NCBI GenBank assembly: GCA_000482145.1
Contig: AUXH01000262.1
Span: 1-25,326 of the forward strand
From: Strigomonas culicis
Taxonomy: Eukaryota; Euglenozoa; Kinetoplastea; Trypanosomatida; Trypanosomatidae
Direction of reading: 5' to 3'
DNA: 25,326 bases
How positions within the stretch are numbered: position 1 is the stretch's first letter; every line of letters starts with the position of its first letter. The notes under the pieces were generated by a model. That model did no database searches, had not been told where the DNA came from, and saw nothing but the letters and a program-made list of their open reading frames with translations. The translations under genes were made by a program, and so were the position numbers. Positions 1 through 8,093 of this stretch are shown here, in pieces.

Positions 1-495
1 CTCGTGAACGTGTCCGAGGCCGAGGGCAACATCAAGCTGCTCAAGGTCACGAACCTGTACACCGCCACCGGCCGCATCCCCGTCGCCGTGACGCACGACG
101 GCCACCGCATCCGCTACCCGGACCCCCACACGTCCATCGATGACACCATCGTGTACAACACGAAGGAGAAGAAGGCGGTGCAGGTCATCAAGAGCGGTGC
201 CGGCAAGGCTGCGATGATCACCGGCGGAGCCAACCGTGGCCGCGTCGGCGAGATCATCCGCATCGAGCGCCACCCGGGTGCCTTCCACATCGCCCGCCTG
301 AAGGACTCCGCCGGCAACGAGTTCGCCACCCGCGCCGTCAACGTGTTCGTCATCGGCAACGACCTCAACAACCTCCTCGTGACGGTGCCCAAGCAGCAGG
401 GTCTGCGCATGAACGTCATCCAGGAGCGCGAGGAGCGCCTCATCGCCGCGGAGACCCGCAAGAACGCCCCCAAGGCGCGCAAGAACCGCAAGTAG
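1..495 (+). CDS. RPS4: 40S ribosomal protein eS4 (RPS4), 5'-truncated by the window edge
   Basis: This is the C-terminal 164 codons of the small-subunit ribosomal protein eS4, which sits on the cytosolic 40S ribosome and binds rRNA. The reading frame is open from base 1 and ends at TAG 493-495. There is no ATG at the beginning, so the true start lies upstream of the window. Recognisable family segments are HRIRYPDP (the eS4 central domain), ITGGANRGRVGEI (the KOW-type motif) and NEFATRAVNVFVIG, in the usual order. The C-terminus is a basic tail ending KARKNRK, normal for a ribosomal protein. Codon use is strongly GC3-biased, as in the other genes here. The identification is firm; only the missing N-terminal part is uncertain. 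Confidence 0.95.
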   Translation, partial: LVNVSEAEGNIKLLKVTNLYTATGRIPVAVTHDGHRIRYPDPHTSIDDTIVYNTKEKKAVQVIKSGAGKAAMITGGANRGRVGEIIRIERHPGAFHIARLKDSAGNEFATRAVNVFVIGNDLNNLLVTVPKQQGLRMNVIQEREERLIAAETRKNAPKARKNRK

Positions 496-882
496 ACGTG
501 TTTTTTTGAGAATACTTTGAAACATCATTTTGTCTTTCATTATTTTTTAATCATTATTTCTATACAAAAAAAAATGTCACATATACTTTTGTGTTGTTTA
601 CATGACCGAGAGTACATATTATGCAGTTTACCTTCTCATGTTGTCTGCGGTTTTGTTGCGGGTAGTGCGGTTTGTGTTTGTTAGTAAATGCTCCTTCTCG
701 CCCTCACCTCTTTTTTTTTCTTTTTCTATGAGTAAAAAAAAAAGAGATAACAATTTTTTTTTTGAAAAGATATTTAAAAGAAAAAAAACTAACTGGATAA
801 TAACAATAGCTATTTTTTTTTTCACAACAGGAACAAATTTAAACACTCTATTTCACCAACCTAATTAAAAAAAGAAAGAAAG
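496..882. other. Intergenic spacer, RPS4 to purine transporter
   Basis: This is an AT-rich spacer with many T and A runs. It should hold the RPS4 3'UTR and polyadenylation region, then the short 5'UTR of the next gene. A weak open frame at 602-868 is low-complexity F/K-rich sequence and I do not regard it as a gene. Confidence 0.7.
811..830 (+). promoter_or_regulatory. Predicted spliced-leader acceptor for the purine transporter
   Basis: A T-run at 812-822 is followed by CACAACAG, with the AG at 829-830. The transporter ATG lies 52 bases after this AG. The arrangement of pyrimidine tract then first AG is the standard trypanosomatid trans-splicing signal. The exact site is inferred. Confidence 0.5.
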
Positions 883-2316
883 ATGACCTTCCTTTCCTTT
901 AGTTCTCTCTCCGAGTTCTACATGTACGCCACTTGCGTCATGCTGGGTATCTCGATGCTCATGCCCCTGAACGCCCTCACCTCCGCCCCCAGCTACATGC
1001 TTAGCTACTACAAGTACGTGACGGGCGACCCCAACGCGGAGCCGAATAGCAAACTGTTCTGGGACAACATCCTCACCTTTTACAACGTTGCTTCCGTCGT
1101 CACGCAGATCATTTGCGGCCCCACCGTTCTGACCGCGTGCATGCGCAAGCTGTCGCTCACCGTGCGCTTCACCGGCGCGCTCTGCCTCATGATGGTGGAG
1201 GTGATCGTCGTGCTGCTCATGCCCGTCGGCCGCGTTAGCCAGACGTCTGCCATGGTGTCCTTCTTCATCGTCACCATCGCGGCCGGCGCCGGCAAGTCGT
1301 ACCTTGAGTCCACCTCGTACGCGACGGTGGGCACGATGCCGCCCAAGTATATGTCGGGCATCATGTTCGGCTGCGGCTTCTCCGGCGTCATTGCCTCCGT
1401 GCTGCAGTGCATCATCAAGGCCTCCATGCCCGACACGTACGAGATGGTCAAGGTCCAGTCATACATCTACTTCAGCCTTGCTATCGGCTTCATGGCGGTT
1501 ACGCTGCTCATGGTGATCTCGCTCCGCTGGAACACCTTCGCGCAGTCGCACGTCGGTGAGTTCCGCCAGCTCGCGCGCGCCGGGAAGGATGACGTGCACA
1601 CGCTTGAGACCGCCAGCACGGCCGGCCAGCAGCGCGAGGCGGAGGGCAACGTGGTGCTCGAGGAGGCGCGTCCGTCCGTGGAGCCCTACGGCAAGAAGCT
1701 GGAGGAGGAGGATAACGAGGTGCGCATCGTCAACTCCGGCGACGACTCGATCGACGAGATGGAGGGCGAGGGCGTGGAGGAGCAGCTCCACATGACGACG
1801 TCGCAGCAGCTGCAGCACACGCGCATCCGCCCGGTGATGCGCCTCATCTACCCGACCATGATCTCCTGCTTTTGCGTCTTCTTCGTGTCGCTCTTCATCT
1901 TCCCGTCCCTCGTGGTGCCCATCAACCGCACGAGCAAATGGTTCTCGACCATCGCCATTCTCTGCTACAACTGCGGTGACGCCACGGGCCGTCTGTCCTC
2001 GACGATCCGCAAGATCTGGCCGACGCGCCGTGTGATGATGATCTGCTCCCTGGTCCGCTTTGTGTTCATCATTCCCATCTTCCTTTGCATCTACAAGTAC
2101 ATCCCTGGTGTGATTGTGCCCTACATTCTCATGGTCTTCATCGGCCTCACGAACGGCTTCTTCGGCGCGACCTGCATGGCGATCGGCCCCAGCACGCCCG
2201 GGCTCAAGACGGACGGTCAGCACGCCATGGCCGGTCAGCTCATGGGTATCTCCCTCCTCGCCGGCGCCTCCGTGTCTGCCCTCCTTGCGCTCCTCGTCGT
2301 CGTCTTCCTCCCGTAG
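883..2316 (+). CDS. Equilibrative nucleoside/nucleobase transporter (ENT, SLC29 family), probably NT3-like purine transporter
   Basis: This 477-residue membrane protein belongs to the ENT family, which imports purine nucleosides or nucleobases across the plasma membrane of purine-auxotrophic trypanosomatids. The hydrophobic pattern fits 11 membrane spans: six between about residues 13 and 214, a long charged cytosolic loop at about 215-318 (rich in E, D and R), and five more between about 322 and 476. This 6+5 layout with a large central loop is typical of ENTs. Family signals include the N-terminal FYMYATCVMLGISMLMPLNA, the loop end TTSQQL, and CGDATGR at 364-370 in span 8. The ATG at 883 follows a purine-rich leader and is the first in frame. 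Substrate preference (nucleobase or nucleoside) cannot be read from sequence. The NT3-like assignment rests mainly on the remembered position next to RPS4 in Leishmania. Confidence 0.9.
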   Translation: MTFLSFSSLSEFYMYATCVMLGISMLMPLNALTSAPSYMLSYYKYVTGDPNAEPNSKLFWDNILTFYNVASVVTQIICGPTVLTACMRKLSLTVRFTGALCLMMVEVIVVLLMPVGRVSQTSAMVSFFIVTIAAGAGKSYLESTSYATVGTMPPKYMSGIMFGCGFSGVIASVLQCIIKASMPDTYEMVKVQSYIYFSLAIGFMAVTLLMVISLRWNTFAQSHVGEFRQLARAGKDDVHTLETASTAGQQREAEGNVVLEEARPSVEPYGKKLEEEDNEVRIVNSGDDSIDEMEGEGVEEQLHMTTSQQLQHTRIRPVMRLIYPTMISCFCVFFVSLFIFPSLVVPINRTSKWFSTIAILCYNCGDATGRLSSTIRKIWPTRRVMMICSLVRFVFIIPIFLCIYKYIPGVIVPYILMVFIGLTNGFFGATCMAIGPSTPGLKTDGQHAMAGQLMGISLLAGASVSALLALLVVVFLP

Positions 2317-2379
2317 AGGGGATGCGAGACCGCGCCGGTGGCGGGCCGGCCAGCAGTGTACCAGCTGGCATCGCTGAAT

Positions 2380-2492
2380 AGAGAGAGAGTGTGTGTGTGT
2401 GTGTGTTAGGAAAAGGGAGGAAAAGAGAGAGTTACAAAGAAAACGAAAAAAAAAGAGAGAGAGAGAAAAGAGAAACAAAAAAAAAGTAAAAT
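2380..2492 (+). repeat. GA/GT microsatellite followed by purine tract
   Basis: About five GA units (2380-2389) run into a GT dinucleotide array (about 2389-2406). A stretch of almost pure A/G follows to about 2492, with only a few interruptions. It lies in the probable 3'UTR of the purine transporter. Confidence 0.85.
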
Positions 2493-3473
2493 GTACCAGT
2501 CTTGTTAAAAGGGGAAACATATACGTGCATGCTTACATCTTTTTTTTTTCGGCTTTCTGCCCTTACCTTTACTGTTGTCTTTTGTTTTCTTTTCTTTTCT
2601 CATTTTTAAAGTTTTTTTCTCTCTTTCCTTTAGTTTTCTTGTCATGCTTACTCAATTTGTTTTTGTCGAATGAAAACAAACATATAATACTCCTTTTTTT
2701 CTTTCCGTTGTAGTGATATTGTTTCTATGATTCCCACTTCGCCCTTGAACTTGAAGCGAATCAACGATACTGGAAAAGGAGATCAATGAAGTAAACTGTA
2801 AAGGGAAAACAAAGAAAAAAAGAATACACCGTTGACCGTTTCTTTTTTATTATTTCTTTGTCTCCTGTGTTTTCTTCCTTTCCTTTCCGCGCCACAGACA
2901 AGCTACATTACTTTGGTATTATTAACTGAATTCTTCAAATTGACTGAAGAACGAACAAAAACCACACTTACACTTTTTTTTCTTTCTTTTCAAAAACAAA
3001 TGTTGAACATCCCTTTTTTTTTTTCATGTGCTGTTGCGTAATGAATCGTGAGTTGATCACAGCACGCAGAGATTTTCTTTCATTGATTATCTATAAGCAG
3101 TTTCCCCTTCCCTTACTTTTTTTTCCTATTTAATTTCTTACTTTTTTTCTGTTTTGTTTTGTTTGTGAATCGCTGCAATTTCACGTGTTTTATTCGCCCT
3201 TTTCACATTTTTTGTTTTTTTTTCTTCTTTTTTGGTATACTAGATCAGTGACAAAAAAAAGAACCCTGTAAAGATGCGATCTTTTGAGTATGTGTGAACG
3301 GTTCTCTTTTTTTAAAAAAAAAGTCACACGTATTGCTTTATACGGATATAAATATATACTAGTATTATAAACTTTTTTTTTTCTCTCAAAAGAAGTAAAA
3401 ACGGAATAATTGTCGCGATTAAAAAGAAGAAAAAAAGCTAATCATGTCAAAAAAGAAAATGAGCATACTCAGG

Positions 3474-3488
3474 CCCCCCCTCCCCCCC
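3474..3488 (+). repeat. Two C7 runs separated by one T
   Basis: Cytosines at 3474-3480 and 3482-3488 are interrupted by a single T. The tract lies about 115 bases upstream of the predicted bL27m splice acceptor. It is unlike the surrounding A/T-rich sequence. Confidence 0.9.
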
Positions 3489-3550
3489 TCGAACTACGAA
3501 ATAAAAGGGGAATGTCGACAACCGACCGCTTGTCTGCACCCTCCTCCACA

Positions 3551-3603
3551 ATTCCTTTTCTTCTCTCCTCCCCTCTTTCTCTTGTTCTTCCACTGCTCTG
3601 TAG
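3551..3603 (+). promoter_or_regulatory. Predicted spliced-leader acceptor for bL27m
   Basis: An unbroken C/T-rich tract from 3551 to about 3599 ends in CTGTAG, with the AG at 3602-3603. The bL27m ATG follows 25 bases later. This is a strong match to the trypanosomatid acceptor arrangement. Confidence 0.65.
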
Positions 3604-3627
3604 TATCCGCACACCCACACCGCCGCG

Positions 3628-4185
3628 ATGCTGCGCCTCTCCCGCCTCCTGTGCGCGAGTAAGGTGACGGCCGGTAACGCGAAGAACCAAGCCGGGGCGC
3701 CCCGCAAGAAGGAGAAGATCTTCCATGTCATCCCCGGCACGCCGGTGACGCCGGTGGAGAAGCTGAAGGACCAGCGGCGCCGCTACGGCCAGGACCGCTA
3801 CAGCCGCCTGCCGGAGTACCGCCCCGGCCGCAATGTGCGCATGGACGCGAACAGCTTCACCCTCTACGCGACCTGCAAGGGCGTCATGGACATCAAGACC
3901 TCGCGCATCCACCCCAGCTACAAGTGGCTCGAGGTCGAGCCGGATATTCAGAAGGTGTACCGCAGCCGGCAAGTGCGGTCCGCGCTGCAGCAGCGGGGGC
4001 AGGCCAGCATGATGGTCGAGCACAACCCGCACTACCGCGCGGAGCACGACCACGTGCTCGAGCCCGACTGGCGCACCCGTGTGATGCGCGTCGCGCCGGC
4101 GACGGAGCAGTACCAGGACCCGAACCTGTTCGCGCGCGGCATCATCCCGAGCCTAGATCCGCTGGACCGCTACTCGTACGAGTAA
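3628..4185 (+). CDS. Mitochondrial large-subunit ribosomal protein bL27m
   Basis: This 185-residue protein is a divergent bL27, a component of the mitochondrial ribosome near the peptidyl-transferase centre. The bL27 core is visible at about residues 50-87: RRRYGQDRYSR, then PGRNVRMDANSFTLYATCKG, which aligns with the family pattern HPGxNVGxGxDHTLFA. The N-terminus (MLRLSRLLCASK) is short, basic and hydrophobic, as expected for mitochondrial import. Bacterial L27 has about 85 residues, so the roughly 95 residues after the core are an extension, as is common in kinetoplastid mitoribosomal proteins. The ATG at 3628 is 25 bases after a clear splice acceptor and no ATG lies between them. The family call is good; the role of the extension is unknown. 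Confidence 0.8.
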   Translation: MLRLSRLLCASKVTAGNAKNQAGAPRKKEKIFHVIPGTPVTPVEKLKDQRRRYGQDRYSRLPEYRPGRNVRMDANSFTLYATCKGVMDIKTSRIHPSYKWLEVEPDIQKVYRSRQVRSALQQRGQASMMVEHNPHYRAEHDHVLEPDWRTRVMRVAPATEQYQDPNLFARGIIPSLDPLDRYSYE

Positions 4186-4672
4186 CCTGCGCAGGCGCGG
4201 GGGAGTTCAGACGGCCTTCAAAAAAGAGCAGTGAACACAGTTTGAAAACCGACCGATGACGAAGACAAACGAACAAAAAAAAAAGTAGTTGTGGTTGATA
4301 TCCGCGCTTGTTGTTGTTGCAAGCGCCGCAGTTGCATCTATTTACATTTTGTATAACATTCCCTTTCATTGGCCCACTTGTAGCCGTGCGTTCCAAACAA
4401 AAGTATCTTTGTTGTTGAAGTGCTTTGCTTAATGTGTATGCAGTGCTTTTGTGTTTACTAACGTCATGGCGCTCGTCCCTCTCCCCTCACAATTCTCACT
4501 CACACCCACAAACATAGTTTTTTTGTTTCTTTCTTTCTTTCTCCCCTTTTACCGTTGACTTCGTGCCCTTCGCAGCTCTTTCGTGTGTCTGTGTGTGCCT
4601 TCTCCTCCCCCACCTCCCATCGCTAGCCGTACCCCTGTCGGTTCTTTCCCACCCCACGTCCTACCCTCTGTG
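4186..4672. other. Intergenic spacer, bL27m to ADSS
   Basis: Mixed-composition spacer with an A-run near 4275-4285 and a growing pyrimidine content towards 4600. I see no gene or RNA in it. It should hold the bL27m 3'UTR and the ADSS 5'UTR. Confidence 0.65.
4517..4575 (+). promoter_or_regulatory. Predicted spliced-leader acceptor for ADSS
   Basis: A T/CT tract (4517-4553) is followed by CTTCGCAG, with the AG at 4574-4575. The chosen ADSS ATG is at 4673. There is no ATG between the acceptor and 4673, which supports that start. Confidence 0.6.
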
Positions 4673-6670
4673 ATGCCGGTTCGCCGCGTTGCTCCGGCTG
4701 CCAAGGGAGCCGCGACGAGCTCCACGCACGCCCGCGTGATGGGCCACGCCGACCCGACGCCGAAAGTCGGTGCGAAGGTGCCTGTGAAGGCGAGCGCGCC
4801 GCCGCAGAAGCCGGTCGAGGTCGAGGTCGAGATCGAGATGGCGGACAGCCCGGTGCGTGACGAGCCGCTGGCGGTGCCGGTCCCCAAGGCGCTGAACTTT
4901 AGCACCACGGAGACGCAGCAGAAGGTGTACGACGCGATCAAGTGCGCGCGGCCGCTGCCGGCGCTGCAGGAGCCGCGCCGCACGAAGCAGTTCACGGAGG
5001 CGTCGCTGCAAGACAGCCTGTACCGCCTCGTCGACGCGAACGACGTGATCATGGTCGCTGGCGCCTTCTTCGGCGACGAGGGCAAGGGCAAGACGGTTGA
5101 CGCCGTTGCGCGCCACCCCAAGTGCACATCGATCGCCCGCGTGAACAGCGGCGAGAACGCCGGGCACACGGTGTACGACAGCAAGGGCCGCAAGTTCGTG
5201 TTCAACCTCGCGCCCTCCGGCCTGCTCACACCCAACAAGCAGAACTACATCGGCCCTGAGTGCGTCATGGACCCGGTCAGCTTCCTGACGAAGGAGCTGC
5301 AGCAGCTCATCGACGCCGGCATCAACTACTCGGACCGCCTACATGTCGGCAACGTGTGTATCGTCACCCCGTACCACAAGCTGCTGGACCTGCTCGGCTC
5401 CGCCGTGAACGCGTCGACGCTGAAGGGCATGTCGCCCGTGCACGCCAGCAAGGTGGCGAAGCGCGGCATCCGCCTGGACCACATCTTCAACGAGGAGGCC
5501 GTGCTGCGCAGCCGCCTCGCGAAGGACATGGAGACCTACCTGGCCTTCATCAACCTGCGCGGCCTGAGCGACGCGGATGTCGTGAGGCGCTGCGAGGAGG
5601 AGAACAGCGACGGCGTGCAGCGGCTGCCCGCCTACGTGATCGAGTTCGCGCGGGCGGCGGACAAGGTGGGCTATCTCGTGAACCTCTACCACACACAGGT
5701 GCGCGACAACAAGAACTTCCCGCCGCGCTGCGACGTCATCCACGCGCTGCACTCGGCGCTCGCGCGCGGCGAGAAGGTGCTGCTGGAGGGCCCACAGTCC
5801 TACTGGCTCAGCAACGCCCGCGAGAAGTTCTGGGGCAGCACCACGTCCGCGGACACGTCCGCCGCGGGCCTGCTCGCGACCGCGCAGATCAACTTTCAGC
5901 GCTACCGCAGCGTGGTGATCAACGTGCACAAGGCGCCCGGCAGCAGCCGCGTCGGCATCGGCGCGTGCGCCAGCAGCTTCGTGCCGCAGGAGTACTTCTC
6001 GTCGCAGGGCGTCAAGACGCTCCACGACCTGCCGGACGACAGCTGCGTCGACTTCGAGGCGATTCAGTCGACCTTCTTCCGCGAGGGCTTCCCCGACGCG
6101 GAGGACCCCGAGAAGTTCAACGGCATCATCCGTCCGGTGGACTACCGCGACGCCGCCGGCGTGTACAACATCAGCGTCGCCATGGCGATCGGCAGCGTGC
6201 GGCACCACGGCGAGTGCGGCGCGGTCACGAAGAAGCCGCGCGTCTGCGGCTTCTTCGACTGCGTGCTGCATCACGAGGTGAACAGCGTGCAGGGCCCGTA
6301 CCTCTCCATCTCCGCCCTCGACCGCGGCGATGACTACGACAAGGTGGGGCTCGTCGTCGCCTACATCTACTACAACCCCAGCGGCGAGGAACTGAACCTG
6401 AACGGACGCCACTACCGCAACGGGGACGTCATCCATGCGGGCGACCCGGTGCCCTGCGAGGCCGCGCTCTATTTCTGCCAGCCGGTTATCAAGCTCATCG
6501 ACGGGTGGAAGGACTCGCCGATTGCCGCCACGAAGCGCAAGCCGTTCACGCCACTGCCGCGCGGCGTCTGCGAGTTCCTGTCCGCCGTCGAGCACTTCAC
6601 TGGCTGCAAGGTGCTCTCCATCGGCAACGGACCCAACGGCGAAGATATTATTTACCTCCATCAGCAGTAA
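4673..6670 (+). CDS. ADSS: Adenylosuccinate synthetase
   Basis: The 665-residue enzyme joins IMP and aspartate using GTP to make adenylosuccinate, the first step from IMP to AMP in purine salvage. The catalytic domain begins near residue 124. GDEGKGK at 134-140 holds the catalytic Asp (D135), and the GHT triplet at 164-166 holds the catalytic His (H165); these match Asp13 and His41 of the E. coli enzyme. Further conserved blocks are VLLEGPQ, the TSADTSAAGL region and the C-terminal LSIGNGPNGEDIIYL. Bacterial enzymes have about 430 residues. The extra length here is a 120-residue N-terminal extension (including the acidic VEVEVEIEM) and internal insertions. The frame is open upstream of 4673, but only through non-ATG codons. 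No C-terminal SKL-type glycosomal signal is seen (it ends HQQ). The loop aligned with the aspartate-binding loop (516-527) differs from the bacterial form. Confidence 0.93.
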   Translation: MPVRRVAPAAKGAATSSTHARVMGHADPTPKVGAKVPVKASAPPQKPVEVEVEIEMADSPVRDEPLAVPVPKALNFSTTETQQKVYDAIKCARPLPALQEPRRTKQFTEASLQDSLYRLVDANDVIMVAGAFFGDEGKGKTVDAVARHPKCTSIARVNSGENAGHTVYDSKGRKFVFNLAPSGLLTPNKQNYIGPECVMDPVSFLTKELQQLIDAGINYSDRLHVGNVCIVTPYHKLLDLLGSAVNASTLKGMSPVHASKVAKRGIRLDHIFNEEAVLRSRLAKDMETYLAFINLRGLSDADVVRRCEEENSDGVQRLPAYVIEFARAADKVGYLVNLYHTQVRDNKNFPPRCDVIHALHSALARGEKVLLEGPQSYWLSNAREKFWGSTTSADTSAAGLLATAQINFQRYRSVVINVHKAPGSSRVGIGACASSFVPQEYFSSQGVKTLHDLPDDSCVDFEAIQSTFFREGFPDAEDPEKFNGIIRPVDYRDAAGVYNISVAMAIGSVRHHGECGAVTKKPRVCGFFDCVLHHEVNSVQGPYLSISALDRGDDYDKVGLVVAYIYYNPSGEELNLNGRHYRNGDVIHAGDPVPCEAALYFCQPVIKLIDGWKDSPIAATKRKPFTPLPRGVCEFLSAVEHFTGCKVLSIGNGPNGEDIIYLHQQ

Positions 6671-7236
6671 TGGCCACCGTTGCAACGGCCATTGAGCATA
6701 ACGGAACTACGTGAAAGCAACGAAGAAAAAAAAACGAAAACAATAACACGTGATCAATTCAAACTCAAGTACGAAGGCGATGGAACTATAACGAGGGTAT
6801 GAACAACTCCTATGTCTCGCTCACTTCTCTTTTCACGCATATACCAAAATGAAAAAAGAAAAGTACGTACATATGCGACACAAAAGCCGTGTAACTGCAG
6901 TAGTAGCAGAAGTAAAGAAAAAAAATTGTCACAACGTTCATCTCCGTCAGCAAAGGCGGTGTGCTACTCATTTTATGATTATCGAATTATTTATCTATAT
7001 ATTCATCTCTCTATATATATCTCTATATATGATTACTTTTATACACACGCAAAAAAAAAAATGTAAATACTCATTTTTTTTTTACTTACCGACTTTTTAA
7101 CGTTGAACTAATTCACGGTACCAAAAGTTTTTCTCAAAAGAGCTTCTAATCGACTGAACTGTATCCATTCTTCAACCTCCGTACAAGGAGGAGAACGCTA
7201 ACACGATTAAATAAGCAGATTGCAACTAAGAACACG

Positions 7237-7272
7237 CTCTCTCCCCCTTTTTCTCTCTCTCTCCACTTACAG
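7237..7272 (+). promoter_or_regulatory. Predicted spliced-leader acceptor for dynein light chain
   Basis: A C/T tract of about 30 bases (7237-7268) ends in CTTACAG, with the AG at 7271-7272, 60 bases before the ATG at 7333. This is one of the clearest acceptor signals in the window. Confidence 0.65.
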
Positions 7273-7314
7273 CTATCCTACATCACTCTTGTGATACACC
7301 TCCTACCCCCGGTG

Positions 7315-7328
7315 CCCCCCCCCCCCCC
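7315..7328 (+). repeat. C14 homopolymer in the 5'UTR
   Basis: Fourteen consecutive cytosines end four bases before the dynein light chain ATG. The run lies inside the predicted 5'UTR, so length changes would not alter the protein. Confidence 0.9.
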
Positions 7329-7332
7329 GCAC

Positions 7333-7689
7333 ATGGCCGACTACGAGCACGACGAAGGCTTAGAAGACAACGGCGCCTTCTCCAGCGAGGCCGTCCACGA
7401 GGACGTCCTCGGCGTGCTGCGCAGCAAGCTCGGCGCCGAGGAGTGGAACGCGGCGAAGGTAGACACGTGGGTGGACGACCTGATCGGCACCATCCTCAAG
7501 CAGCTGGCGGAGCTGAAGAAACCCTTCAAGTACATAGTGAACTGCACGATCATGCAGCGAACCGGCGCGGCGGTCGCCACGGGGTTCATCAGCCTGTGGG
7601 ACAACGCGAAGGACGGGATGGTGCACGTGCCGTTTGAGACCGACACGATCCACTGTTTAGTGACGGTGTACTTTTTGAAGGTAGACTAA
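7333..7689 (+). CDS. Tctex1-type dynein light chain (DYNLT family)
   Basis: This 118-residue protein is a Tctex1/DYNLT light chain, a dimeric subunit that binds dynein intermediate chains in cytoplasmic, flagellar or intraflagellar-transport motors. The whole chain matches the family in length and order: an acidic N-terminus, KVDTWVDDLIGTILKQL (helix), then KPFKYIVNCTIMQRTGAAV, SLWDNAKDGMVHVPFE and a final CLVTVYFLKV strand. KPFKYIV and IMQ..GA are characteristic of the family. The frame is open back to 7291, but only through non-ATG codons, and the ATG at 7333 gives the normal family length. Which dynein it serves cannot be told from sequence; kinetoplastids have several paralogues. Confidence 0.92.
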   Translation: MADYEHDEGLEDNGAFSSEAVHEDVLGVLRSKLGAEEWNAAKVDTWVDDLIGTILKQLAELKKPFKYIVNCTIMQRTGAAVATGFISLWDNAKDGMVHVPFETDTIHCLVTVYFLKVD

Positions 7690-8093
7690 ACTGCGATAGA
7701 GGAGGATTCCAGAAAATGAAAATGAGAAGGAAGAAGCAGAGGGGAGAAGCCCAAGAAGTGAAAAGCTATAGAAAAGGGAAAAATGTAAATGTACGTGTTC
7801 GTTTTCTTCTTCTTCTACCTTTCTTTTTTTGTTTGTATTGCCACTTCTGCGATGTAATAAAGAAACACTATACATATTACAACACGAAACAAAAACAAAA
7901 AAAAACAGTTGAACATATATTTGCCTTTTTGCGGGATAGAGGAGTCACTGCTCACACACCCCGAACTAACGACATGTGTTCACAATCATGCACTTCTCTT
8001 CTATCATTTTCTTTCTTTCCGGTGTTAAAGCGCAAAGAGGGAATCTCTTTTTCTATTTAGTGTATTTATATACATTTTAGTTGGTCTACGCTC
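7690..8093. other. Intergenic spacer, dynein light chain to MAM33-like gene
   Basis: AT-rich spacer of about 400 bases, beginning with a purine-rich stretch (7712-7790) and then mixed A and T runs. No gene is supported. Open frame 7716-8060 is lysine-rich low-complexity sequence. Confidence 0.65.
7992..8060 (+). promoter_or_regulatory. Predicted spliced-leader acceptor region for the MAM33-like gene
   Basis: A C/T-rich tract (7992-8020) is followed by an AG at 8029-8030. A second short tract is followed by TATTTAG with the AG at 8059-8060, and a third AG lies at 8079-8080. Any of these leaves the ATG at 8094 as the first ATG. Which one is used cannot be decided. Confidence 0.45.

Larger units (their letters stand above)
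2317..3627. other. Long intergenic region, 1.3 kb
   Basis: This is the largest gap in the window. The first 60 bases after the transporter stop are still GC-rich. They are followed by a GA/GT microsatellite, a long purine tract, and then about 1.1 kb of AT-rich sequence with many T8-T9 runs. I find no convincing coding frame or tRNA. Short open frames (2393-2713, 2832-3041) are low-complexity. It presumably holds a long transporter 3'UTR and the short bL27m 5'UTR. Confidence 0.65.
6671..7332. other. Intergenic spacer, ADSS to dynein light chain
   Basis: AT-rich spacer of about 660 bases with TATA/CTATATAT-type low-complexity sequence near 6985-7030 and a T9-type run near 7076. Two small open frames around 6812-7100 are lysine- and isoleucine-rich low-complexity sequence and are not supported as genes. 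The last 100 bases form the splice acceptor and 5'UTR of the next gene. Confidence 0.65.

Noticed and set aside
602..868. An 88-codon open frame between RPS4 and the transporter
   Set aside because: It is translated homopolymer (F- and K-rich), lacks the codon bias of the real genes and overlaps the predicted splice acceptor.
4583..4672. A 30-residue upstream extension of ADSS
   Set aside because: The frame is open, but the extension would start at a non-ATG codon. The first ATG after the predicted splice acceptor is 4673.
5339..6685. A 448-codon minus-strand open frame across ADSS, and similar ones across other genes (for example 20862-22322, 1459-2520)
   Set aside because: All lie opposite clear genes and have the Ala/Arg/Val/His-rich composition expected from reading GC3-biased codons backwards. 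No acceptor signals lie in the minus orientation.
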